DNA of 33,575 bases from CAZAYP01 sp964489425 [NCBI: uncultured Verrucomicrobiota bacterium] (GTDB lineage Bacteria > Verrucomicrobiota > Kiritimatiellia > RZYC01): NCBI GenBank assembly GCA_964489425.1, contig CAZAYP010000061.1, forward strand, positions 1 to 33,575, read 5' to 3'. The notes beneath the pieces were generated by a model. That model was given only the letters and a program-made list of their open reading frames with translations, was not told where the DNA came from and searched no databases. Made by a program: the position numbers and the translations under genes. Positions within the stretch are counted from its first letter, which is position 1; each line of letters starts with the position of its first letter. Below, piece after piece: positions 23,199 through 30,791 of this stretch.

Positions 23199-25450
23199 CC
23201 ACGCCGGATCAGCCCATGGCCGGCTCGCGGGCCGGAAGACAACGGCACATCGAGCAGGGCCGCAAGGCCAAGCCGTTTGCGCCGCTGGCCTTTGTGCGGC
23301 GCCGGGGCCTGCTGATCCTGGCCCTGGGCGGCGCCCTGGCGTTTGCGGCCAATCTCCTGTTCTGGCCCTTTGTCCATCCCATCTACAAGACGGACGGGCT
23401 GCTGCTGGTGGATCCCACCAAGGAGCCCACCCTGGGGGGCCGGGAGCGCGACATCATCCCGGGCAACGTCGGCGACTACACGCGGACGCTGGTCACGCGC
23501 CTCTCGGGTTACGATGTGATCGGCGCAGCCCTGCGCCGGTTGCCGGCCACCAACTACCCGGCGTTCCTGGCTGATGCCAAGGTCGACCCGGATCGCGACG
23601 TCTACCGCCTGATGGGCCGGCTCAAAGTCTACGACGTGCCCCGCACCTACCTCATTGCCGCCACGCTCTCGGCCCCGACGCCCGGCGGTCTCGGGCCGAC
23701 GCTCAACACCATTCTCGAAGTGTTTGTCCAGAATATTCAGGCCGAGCAGGAGCACTTGTACGCGCGCCGCCTGACCTACCTGCGCGCCGAACGCGACCAA
23801 CTGCAGGCGCGCATCGAGGAGCAGCGCGCGCGCCTGCTGGCCCTGGCCGACAGCGTGCAGAGCAAGGCGTTCCTGCACGAAGCCTACACGGTGCATTTTT
23901 CCAAGGTGGAGCAAGTCCAGCGCCTCTACTGGGAGGCCGAGGCCGTGCGCGCCGACAAGGAGGGCTTGTTGAGCAAAGCGCTGGCCGACCAGCAGGCGCT
24001 GGCCAAGCTCGACCTGCAGCCTTTTGCGGATGAGCGCGTGGCTGACAATTTCGGCATCAACCGTATTGAGCAATGGACCTACGAGCAACTGCAGGGCATG
24101 CGCGCCGGCATCGACGGGTTGACCCCCGAGAACCCCGACCGCCAGTATGTCGAGTCGCGCATGGAATCCATGAATAAGTTCCTCGAAAGCTACAAGCAGC
24201 GCGTCAACGCGGAAACCATCCGCAACCTGGTCGAAAAGCGCAGCTTCGAGCTCGAGGCCGAGGTGCTCAAGGCCCGGAGCGCGCAACGCGCGGCGGCGGA
24301 TACGGCCGGCCACCTCGGCCAGCAGCTCGCGCAGTCCCGGCAAGACGCTGACGCCATCTCCGAAGCCATCTTTCAGGCGGCGGACTTGTCCTTTGCGGTC
24401 AGCCAGTTGCGCGACCGGCTGGCGGCCCTCGACAACCGCATTGACGACTGCGAGCTGGAGGCCAAGGCGCCGGTCCGGATCGCGATTAACAAGCGCGCGA
24501 TCACGCCGGACCGGCCGGCGTCCAGCAACCGCAAGACGCTGATGCTCCTGGCGCTGGCGCTGGGGTTTGGGAGCGTCCTGGCGCTGGTCCTGGGTTTCGA
24601 CCTGCTGGACAACCGCATCCGCTCCCCGCGGGAAATCGAGCTGGCGCTCGGAGCGCCGGGACCCGATCCCATCGCTTCCTATGTCTCCACCGTGGTCACC
24701 AAAAGCAACTTTGCCCGCGCCACGCTGGACGCGCCCGACCACCCGGCCGTCCGGGCGATCCGGGACCTGGCCGTGCGGCTCAATTTCGAGCGCGAACGCC
24801 ATGGCGGCCGCGTCTTTGTGTTCAGCGGGCTCAACGCGCAGTGCGGTGCGACCACCCTGGCGATCAACGTCGCCCATGCCTTCACCGCCATGTGCCCCGG
24901 CGTGCTGCTGGTCGAGACCAACCTGGCGCGGCCCGGGCTGCGGGCGGCCCTTGAACTGCCGCCGGGCCCGGGGCTCGAAACCGCCTTGCGCGGCCACCAG
25001 CCGTGGACCAGCCTGCTGCGCACCGAGCCCCTGCGCGGATTGCGGGTGCTCCCGGCCGAGGGCGGCGCGCGCCCGCCATCCCACGCCCTGATAGCGGACA
25101 TCCTGCGGGAATCCGCGCCGGCCGACGGAGTGGTGCTGGTGGACGCCGGATGCGTGCTGACCGACGATGTTGGCTATTATGCAGCACTCCATGCCGATGC
25201 CATCATTCTCGTGGCCCGCGAGGACGCCAGCCTGTACCGCCACCTGCGCCGCGCCATCGACCAGATGGTGCAAGCCGGGGTGCCCGCCTTGACGGCCGTG
25301 TTGAACCAAGCCCAACCCCTCTGGCTGAATCGCCTGCTGGAGCGCATGCAGGAAAGCCTTGGCATGTTCACCCGCGCCCATCGGTATGTGATTCAGCGGT
25401 GGGAACGGCCGGGTCCCGGCGACCGGCCCGGCAACGGCAGCGCGGCGTGA
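23195..25450 (+). CDS. Wzc/GumC-like polysaccharide co-polymerase with degenerate kinase domain
   Basis: This encodes 751 residues, coupled as ATGA to the export gene. A first membrane helix lies at about 45-68. A long periplasmic region with extensive coiled coil (about 185-440) precedes a second helix (about 447-470). The C-terminal P-loop domain (about 535-725) resembles a BY-kinase. However, its Walker A reads SGLNAQCGATT with Ala552 where the essential lysine should be, and the Walker A' region has Glu574 and Asn576 in place of the two usual Asp residues. A Walker B-like Asp650 remains. The C-terminus has no tyrosine cluster. It probably controls chain length and export as in the Wzx/Wzy pathway, but not by tyrosine autophosphorylation. 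Confidence 0.88.
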   Translation: MTTPDQPMAGSRAGRQRHIEQGRKAKPFAPLAFVRRRGLLILALGGALAFAANLLFWPFVHPIYKTDGLLLVDPTKEPTLGGRERDIIPGNVGDYTRTLVTRLSGYDVIGAALRRLPATNYPAFLADAKVDPDRDVYRLMGRLKVYDVPRTYLIAATLSAPTPGGLGPTLNTILEVFVQNIQAEQEHLYARRLTYLRAERDQLQARIEEQRARLLALADSVQSKAFLHEAYTVHFSKVEQVQRLYWEAEAVRADKEGLLSKALADQQALAKLDLQPFADERVADNFGINRIEQWTYEQLQGMRAGIDGLTPENPDRQYVESRMESMNKFLESYKQRVNAETIRNLVEKRSFELEAEVLKARSAQRAAADTAGHLGQQLAQSRQDADAISEAIFQAADLSFAVSQLRDRLAALDNRIDDCELEAKAPVRIAINKRAITPDRPASSNRKTLMLLALALGFGSVLALVLGFDLLDNRIRSPREIELALGAPGPDPIASYVSTVVTKSNFARATLDAPDHPAVRAIRDLAVRLNFERERHGGRVFVFSGLNAQCGATTLAINVAHAFTAMCPGVLLVETNLARPGLRAALELPPGPGLETALRGHQPWTSLLRTEPLRGLRVLPAEGGARPPSHALIADILRESAPADGVVLVDAGCVLTDDVGYYAALHADAIILVAREDASLYRHLRRAIDQMVQAGVPALTAVLNQAQPLWLNRLLERMQESLGMFTRAHRYVIQRWERPGPGDRPGNGSAA

Positions 25451-26046
25451 AAACAGCCTTGGTCACCATCGTCATCGGGGAAGCGTTCGAGCGCCTGTAC
25501 GATCAATATGTCCGGCGGCGGTTTGAGCAGTACGCCGCACGGCACGGCTATGAACTGCGCGTCGTGAGCGCGCCCATCCGCCCCCTGCCGGGCAAAAAGC
25601 TGACCTGGCAGAAGCTCTGCCTGATGGACCTGCCCTGGTTCAACAGCTACGATCAAATAGCGTTTGCGGATGCCGACATCCTCATAGCTCACGACGCGCC
25701 GCCGCTGCCCATCATCCCGCCCGGCAAGATCGCGGCGGTTCCCGACAAGCTGCCGTACCAGATGAACAGCGGGGTGCTGGTTTACCACCCCGGGCCGGAG
25801 ATCGCCGCCGTATTTGAGGAAGCCTTGCAGGATCCCGACCCTTTCTGGGATCAGAAAGCCCTGACTCGCAGCCTGCTGTACCGCCGCATGGACGAGCCGC
25901 TCGATCCCAGGTTCAACCGCCAATTCTATTTCAAGTGCTGGAGCCTGCCCGGGTCGCTCCTGCGCCGGCACTGGTTCTACCACGCCTGCCACGGAAAAAC
26001 CAAGCTGCCCTTCCTGCACGCCTGGCTCAAGTTGCAGATGCGCTGA
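25447..26046 (+). CDS. Small GT-A type glycosyltransferase-like protein
   Basis: GTG 25447, overlapping the previous stop as GTGA, gives 199 residues. The N-terminus TALVTIVIGEAFERLYDQYV and the QKLCLMDLPWF segment lead to IAFADADILIAHDAPPL, a DxD metal site in the style of GT8/GT34-like glycosyltransferases. PYQMNSGVLVYHPG follows, the typical product-side loop, and a WDQKALTRSL region. The chain is short for the group (commonly 250 or more residues) but appears complete. It is the last gene of the second coupled run, with the next gene facing it 11 bp away. The sugar is unknown. Confidence 0.75.
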   Translation: MKTALVTIVIGEAFERLYDQYVRRRFEQYAARHGYELRVVSAPIRPLPGKKLTWQKLCLMDLPWFNSYDQIAFADADILIAHDAPPLPIIPPGKIAAVPDKLPYQMNSGVLVYHPGPEIAAVFEEALQDPDPFWDQKALTRSLLYRRMDEPLDPRFNRQFYFKCWSLPGSLLRRHWFYHACHGKTKLPFLHAWLKLQMR

Positions 26047-26057
26047 GCGGCTTGCGC

Positions 26058-27083
26058 CTACCAGGCAAATCGACCGCGCCGCAACTCCCGCCACGCTGAC
26101 GCCGCCGCCATGGCGTTGAACGCAGCGCGCGCCCATGCGCCGGGCAGCAGGCGCGGCTTGCCGCCGCCCTGGCGCCATTGCCGCAGCGGCAAGCTCACGT
26201 ACTCGCGGATGCCCGGGCCCCACGCATCCCGCCAGCGCGTGCCCACCTCCCGCGCCACCCAGTCCGGCGCGGCGGCGTTGCGCGCGCGGATCATTGCCGC
26301 CACGTCGTGACCCGCCTTGGCGGCCGCGTTAAACTCCTTGAACAAAAGGATGTTTACAAGGGTGCCGATGACAATGCGCCGCTCGTGCCGGAGCAGCGTG
26401 CCGAAAGCCGTTTCCGCCTCGAAAACGTGCCAGGCGCCGTCCGCCCGCACGATCCTGGAGACATCCTCCGGACTGCGGAAATTATCGGTCAACAGCATGG
26501 CCCTGATGAAGCCATCTTCGACGAGCAATCCTTCGGGAACCTCGATTTTCCGGAGCGCGGCGGCGCGCGCGGCGTAGAGTTGGCCGCAGAGCTTGGGCGG
26601 GCCCACGGCCGCCAGATCCGCCGCTGCCCGCGACAACCGCGCCCGCGCGCCCGCGTCCCCGCGCGCGGCCAGGTCCTTGACCGGTTGGTCCACGGCCGCC
26701 ACGGCGCCTGGCTTGTGCTGCAACGCCCCGGCCAGCAGGGCCAGGGTGTCCGTTCCAGGCAAATCGATGTCAGCATCCACCAGGAACAGGATCCCGGCAT
26801 CCGGCGCGCTGTATCGATGCACATACTCGTTCCAGGCGTTGGCCTTGCCGGCGCGCTCGATTTCCACGACCTTGGGGCTGACTCCCGGCAGGGGATGGGC
26901 GGCCAGGTAATCACGCGCCACCGCGGCCGTGCGATCGCTGGACCCATTGACGACACACAAGACCTCGAACGGGTCATGCTCGCGCGCGCTCGCCTGCAAC
27001 CAGGTTTGGCGCCAGAGGGCGGCGAGCAGGGCTGGCAGACGCGCCTCCTCATTATGTGCTAGAATACCAAGGCTCGTTCTCAT
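26058..27083 (-). CDS. GT2 glycosyltransferase on the opposite strand
   Basis: The minus-strand ATG at 27083 gives 341 residues beginning MRTSLGILAHNEEARLPALL. An ATG at 27107 would add eight residues. Neither has a good ribosome site. The frame stays open much further, but only through antisense of the next gene. GT2 motifs are AHNEE, VVNGSSDRTA, GKANAWNEYVHRY, the metal site VDADIDLPG, and LVEDGFIRAML with the likely catalytic acidic pair. It stands alone between two + strand runs, so its expression may be separately controlled from the short divergent region at 27084-27134. Confidence 0.85.
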   Translation of the reverse strand: MRTSLGILAHNEEARLPALLAALWRQTWLQASAREHDPFEVLCVVNGSSDRTAAVARDYLAAHPLPGVSPKVVEIERAGKANAWNEYVHRYSAPDAGILFLVDADIDLPGTDTLALLAGALQHKPGAVAAVDQPVKDLAARGDAGARARLSRAAADLAAVGPPKLCGQLYAARAAALRKIEVPEGLLVEDGFIRAMLLTDNFRSPEDVSRIVRADGAWHVFEAETAFGTLLRHERRIVIGTLVNILLFKEFNAAAKAGHDVAAMIRARNAAAPDWVAREVGTRWRDAWGPGIREYVSLPLRQWRQGGGKPRLLPGAWARAAFNAMAAASAWRELRRGRFAW

Positions 27084-27134
27084 AGTCTGAAGCCGCAGTG
27101 TAAGCATGAAAACCGTTTTGGTAAAAACTATTCC

Positions 27135-28523
27135 GTGAACCCGAGTATTCCTGTCGCGATGTTCGGCTGGATCCCCGTGGTCCTGGGGTTGTTTGCCCGC
27201 CTGCGGCCGCACCGGGCGGTCATCGCGGGGTTCCTGCTGGCCTGGATGTTCCTGCCGCAATACAGCTTCCCCATGCCGGGACTGCCCGACTACAGCAAGG
27301 TTAGCGCCGCCAGCCTGGGAATCCTGCTCGCCACGGCCGTGTTCTACCCCCAGGCGTTCCGCTCGTTCCGACTGCGCCCGGTGGATGGCCCCATGATCGC
27401 CTGGTGCAGCCTGCCGTTGTTCACGGCGCTTTCCAACGGGCTGGGCGCGTACGAGGGCCTTTCCGCGGTGCTGGATCGAATATTCCTGTGGGGTGTCCCG
27501 TGGTTCATCGGCCGCATCTACTTCAACGACCCCGGGCACCTGCGCGACTTGGCCCTGGGCATCTTCATCGGCGGCCTGATCTACATGCCTTTCTGCCTGT
27601 TTGAAGTGGCCATGAGCCCGCGCCTGCACCGGATCGTCTACGGATTCCACCCCCACTTGTTCGGGCAAGCCAAGCGCGGCGGCGGCTGGCGCCCGGTGGT
27701 GTTCATGGAGCACGGCCTGATGACGGCCATGTGGATGACCAGCGCCTGCCTGTGCGGCCTCACCTTGCTCGCGGGCGGCGGTTGGCGCGGATTGGCGGCC
27801 AGGGTTAAGCCCGCCCTGGGGTGGGCGGCCTGGGGCGCGCTGGCGGCCACCACGGTGCTGTGCAAATCGGCCGGCGCCATGTTCCTGCTGGTGCTGGGCA
27901 CGGGCATCTTCTTCAGCGCCCGCGCCTTGAAATCGCGCTGGCCCTTTCTCCTGTTGCTCCTGCTCCCCCTGCTGTACATGAGCTTGCGCGGCACGGGGGC
28001 CTGGTCGGCGCAGAACCTGGTGAACCTGTCCGCGCGCGCGGCCAATGCGGAACGCGCCGGGTCGCTCGAGTTCCGCATCCAGAACGAAAACGTCCTGGTG
28101 GATAAAGCCCGCCTCCGCCCCTGGCTGGGCTGGGGCCGCTACCGGCGCTCTTACGTGCGCGACGAAAACGACGTCATCGTCTCGGTGCCCGACGGCCTCT
28201 GGGTGTTGGCGCTGGGCCGGGATGGTCTATTGGGGCTGACGGCCATGACCATGACCTTGATCCTGCCGTGCCTGTTGTTCCTGCGGCGGTACCCGCCGGC
28301 CCGCTGGCGCCAGCCGGAGGTGGCCGCGATGGCCGGCCTGCCGATCCTGATCGCGCTGTTCATGATCGATAACCTGTTCAACAACATGTTCAACCCCACC
28401 ATGCTCCTGGCCGGCGGGGGCATGGCCGGGCTTGCTACACAGCCCGAGACCGCTGGCTGTGCGGACATGGCAAGCCAGCCGCACCCCGACAGCATCCCCT
28501 TGCCGCGCCCCCGGGCGTTATGA
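27135..28523 (+). CDS. O-antigen polymerase/ligase-like membrane protein (Wzy-like)
   Basis: GTG 27135 gives 462 residues with about ten hydrophobic segments. A long loop in the middle (about 165-200) carries FGQAKRGGGWRPVVFMEHG, and a second loop (about 300-360) has RAGSLEFRIQNENVLVDKA and LGWGRYRRSY. These features match the O-antigen ligase/polymerase family, where arginines in the periplasmic loops take part in chain transfer. The C-terminal 35 residues are polar. In this context it most likely polymerises lipid-linked repeat units in the periplasm. A ligase role cannot be excluded. The flippase starts 10 bp later. Confidence 0.85.
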   Translation: MNPSIPVAMFGWIPVVLGLFARLRPHRAVIAGFLLAWMFLPQYSFPMPGLPDYSKVSAASLGILLATAVFYPQAFRSFRLRPVDGPMIAWCSLPLFTALSNGLGAYEGLSAVLDRIFLWGVPWFIGRIYFNDPGHLRDLALGIFIGGLIYMPFCLFEVAMSPRLHRIVYGFHPHLFGQAKRGGGWRPVVFMEHGLMTAMWMTSACLCGLTLLAGGGWRGLAARVKPALGWAAWGALAATTVLCKSAGAMFLLVLGTGIFFSARALKSRWPFLLLLLLPLLYMSLRGTGAWSAQNLVNLSARAANAERAGSLEFRIQNENVLVDKARLRPWLGWGRYRRSYVRDENDVIVSVPDGLWVLALGRDGLLGLTAMTMTLILPCLLFLRRYPPARWRQPEVAAMAGLPILIALFMIDNLFNNMFNPTMLLAGGGMAGLATQPETAGCADMASQPHPDSIPLPRPRAL

Positions 28524-28533
28524 TGGGCATTCC

Positions 28534-29997
28534 ATGACGGAACCACCTCCCAGGAAACACGGCAACGATACGCACAAAGCTCTGCGCGGCTCCCTCTGGA
28601 CCCTGGGCGGCTACGGGAGCGCCCAGCTGCTCCGCCTGGTCAGCAACCTGGTCCTCGCCCGCCTGTTGTTCCCCGAGGCCTTCGGCCTGATGGCGCTGGT
28701 GAACGTGTTCATGCAGGGCTTGCAGATGTTTTCGGATATCGGCATCGGGCCGGGCATCATCCAGAACAAGGCCGGCGCCACGCCCGGGTTCCTGCGCGCG
28801 GCCTGGACGCTGCAGGTGCTCCGCGGGGTGGCGCTCTGGCTGGTGACACTCCTCTGCGCCTGGCCGGTGGCGCGCTTTTTCGCCGCCAGCAACCCGGACG
28901 CCATCCAACTGGCCCGGCTGCTCCCGGTAGCCGGGCTGACGGCGGTCATCGGCGGCTTCACCTCGACGAGCGTGTTTACGCTCAACCGCAAGCTGGCCAT
29001 GGCGCGGGTCACGCTGCTGGAATTCATCCCGCAGATCGTGTCGCTCGTGGTGATGATCGCCTGGGGGTGGATGAACCGCTCGGTGTGGGCGCTGGTCGCG
29101 GGCGGCCTCGCCTACAGCGTGGTCCGGTTGCTGCTGAGCCACTTGTGGAACGACGGCCCGCGCGACGGTTTCAGCTGGGACCCCGCCGCCCGCCGCGAGC
29201 TCCTGCATTTCGGGCGCTGGATTTTTCTCAGCACCGTCGTGAGCTTCCTGGCCACCCACCTGGACCGCATTCTGCTCGGGCGCCTCCTGAGCATGGCCGA
29301 GCTGGGTCTCTACAGCATCGGGATGACCTTGGCGCGGGTGGCCATTCACACGGCCACCCGCCTGAGTTCCGCGGTGCTCTTCCCGCTGCTGGCGCGCCGC
29401 CAGGACGATCCGCCCCGCCTGGTACGGTCCTGCCTGAAGGCGCGCCAGGCGGTGCTGTGGGCCAGCGGCGCCATCTGCACGGCGTTTGCCGTGTTCGCGC
29501 CCTTCTTTTTCAACACCCTGTACGATGCGCGCTACAGCGCCGCCGGCCCCATTTCGCGCTGGCTGGCCCTGTACACCTGGTCACAGGTGCTGCTGGTCAG
29601 CATGGACCGCATCCCCCTGGCGCTGGGAGCGCCCCGCGTTCTGTTCATCTCCAGCTGCGTCACCACGGCTGGCATGCTGCTGGCCGTCCTGGGCTATCAC
29701 TTCTGGAGCTTGCCGGGCTTCATTGTAGGCATGACGGGCGCGAACCTGGCGGCCCACATCTACCTCATCCTGCGCCTGCCAACGGGACGTCTGGCCATGA
29801 CCACCCAAACCATCCTGGCCACGGCGGCCGGCCTGGCCTATGCCCTGCCGGCGATCGGGTTGTGCCAGGCCGTCACCTCCGCCGGCTGGCCCATGTGGGT
29901 GAAAGCACTGGCCGTCTGCGCCATCTCCGGCCTGCCATGCCTGGTCGCCGCCGCGCAGGTTTGGCGGCAGGTCCGCGGGGGGACAAGAGCGGCATGA
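28534..29997 (+). CDS. Wzx-like flippase (MOP-family polysaccharide transporter)
   Basis: ATG 28534 gives 487 residues; an earlier frame opening overlaps the previous gene. Twelve or so membrane helices are expected. The N-terminus GSLWTLGGYGSAQLLRLVSN and LLFPEAFGLMALVNVFM are characteristic of the MOP/RfbX flippase group. Later landmarks are DIGIGPGIIQ, a central FGRWIFLSTVVSFLATHLDR and LGLYSIGMTLARV. It should move undecaprenyl-linked repeat units across the inner membrane for the polymerase encoded just upstream. It overlaps the next gene by ATGA. Confidence 0.92.
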   Translation: MTEPPPRKHGNDTHKALRGSLWTLGGYGSAQLLRLVSNLVLARLLFPEAFGLMALVNVFMQGLQMFSDIGIGPGIIQNKAGATPGFLRAAWTLQVLRGVALWLVTLLCAWPVARFFAASNPDAIQLARLLPVAGLTAVIGGFTSTSVFTLNRKLAMARVTLLEFIPQIVSLVVMIAWGWMNRSVWALVAGGLAYSVVRLLLSHLWNDGPRDGFSWDPAARRELLHFGRWIFLSTVVSFLATHLDRILLGRLLSMAELGLYSIGMTLARVAIHTATRLSSAVLFPLLARRQDDPPRLVRSCLKARQAVLWASGAICTAFAVFAPFFFNTLYDARYSAAGPISRWLALYTWSQVLLVSMDRIPLALGAPRVLFISSCVTTAGMLLAVLGYHFWSLPGFIVGMTGANLAAHIYLILRLPTGRLAMTTQTILATAAGLAYALPAIGLCQAVTSAGWPMWVKALAVCAISGLPCLVAAAQVWRQVRGGTRAA

Positions 29998-30791
29998 ACC
30001 GGCCTCCCTGGCTTGTATTGGCGCTCCAAGTTGGTCGCGGCATTGCGCCGGGCATGGTCATGCTGCGGGAGCGCGGCACGGATGTGCGCATCGCCCGCGT
30101 TCCGGTTCCCGTCGGCCCTGGTACGGTGGTCGTTAAGCTCTGGAACCGGCCGGGGTGGCGCGGGGCCATGCGCCGCCTCACCCGCACCAACATTGGATTC
30201 CAGGAATACCAGACCCTGCGCCGCCTCGAACCGCAACACATCGGCACGCCGCGGCCCATCGCCTACCTGCGCCTGCGCGACCCGGCCACGCCCTACACTG
30301 AGGCGCTGGTCTCCAGCGATCTCGGGGAATGCCGCGACGCGACCGAGTTCTTCAAGGCCCTGCTGCGCGCCGGCCGGGAAAACGAGGCCCACGCTTTCGA
30401 AGATGCCATCATCCGTTCCACCGCCGGACTGCTGGCCTCCGGCCTCATCGACACGGACCACCGGCTGCCCAACTTCGTGGTGACGCCCCAGGACCAGCCG
30501 GTCCGGCTTGACTTTGAGCTGTGCCGCGCGACCTGGTGCGTGGCCCTCTACCCGCGTTCCGTGGGCCTGATGCTGGGCACCCTGCTGGGCAGCTACGCCT
30601 TCGCGGTCCAGCCAGACATGGCCCGCGTGCCGGCTTTCGCGGCCCGCCTGCGGTCCGCCACGCGGCCGTCCGCGCGCTCAAGGCAGGTGGCTGCTGCGCG
30701 CCTGGCCGGCATGCTGGCGCGCCAGGAACGCGAAATCGGCCTGCGCATGACGGTGCCTGATCCTTGGTCGGCCCCGGAGAACACCGCATGA
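29994..30791 (+). CDS. Lipopolysaccharide kinase-like protein (Kdo/WaaP superfamily)
   Basis: ATG 29994, coupled as ATGA, gives 265 residues. It has the layout of small bacterial kinases of the WaaP/KdkA/InaA group: Lys48 in VVVKLW, Glu71 in GFQEYQTLRRL, a linker with ALVSSDLGECRD, the catalytic-loop pattern Asp155-x4-Asn160 in DTDHRLPNF, and a metal-binding RLDFE at Asp173. All the core residues are present, so an active sugar or lipid kinase is plausible. Phosphorylating the polysaccharide, a lipid anchor or another protein would each fit. Between the flippase and WecG-like genes it seems to be part of the assembly pathway. Confidence 0.75.
   Translation: MNRPPWLVLALQVGRGIAPGMVMLRERGTDVRIARVPVPVGPGTVVVKLWNRPGWRGAMRRLTRTNIGFQEYQTLRRLEPQHIGTPRPIAYLRLRDPATPYTEALVSSDLGECRDATEFFKALLRAGRENEAHAFEDAIIRSTAGLLASGLIDTDHRLPNFVVTPQDQPVRLDFELCRATWCVALYPRSVGLMLGTLLGSYAFAVQPDMARVPAFAARLRSATRPSARSRQVAAARLAGMLARQEREIGLRMTVPDPWSAPENTA

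Noticed and set aside
23168-25381. A 737-codon minus-strand frame opposite the co-polymerase gene
   Set aside because: It has no recognisable motif and mirrors a clear Wzc/GumC-like protein on the + strand.
27084-27713. N-terminal extension of the minus-strand GT2 protein
   Set aside because: This part of the frame is antisense to the Wzy-like gene and looks like low-complexity shadow. The GT2 domain begins cleanly at MRTSLGILAHNEE.
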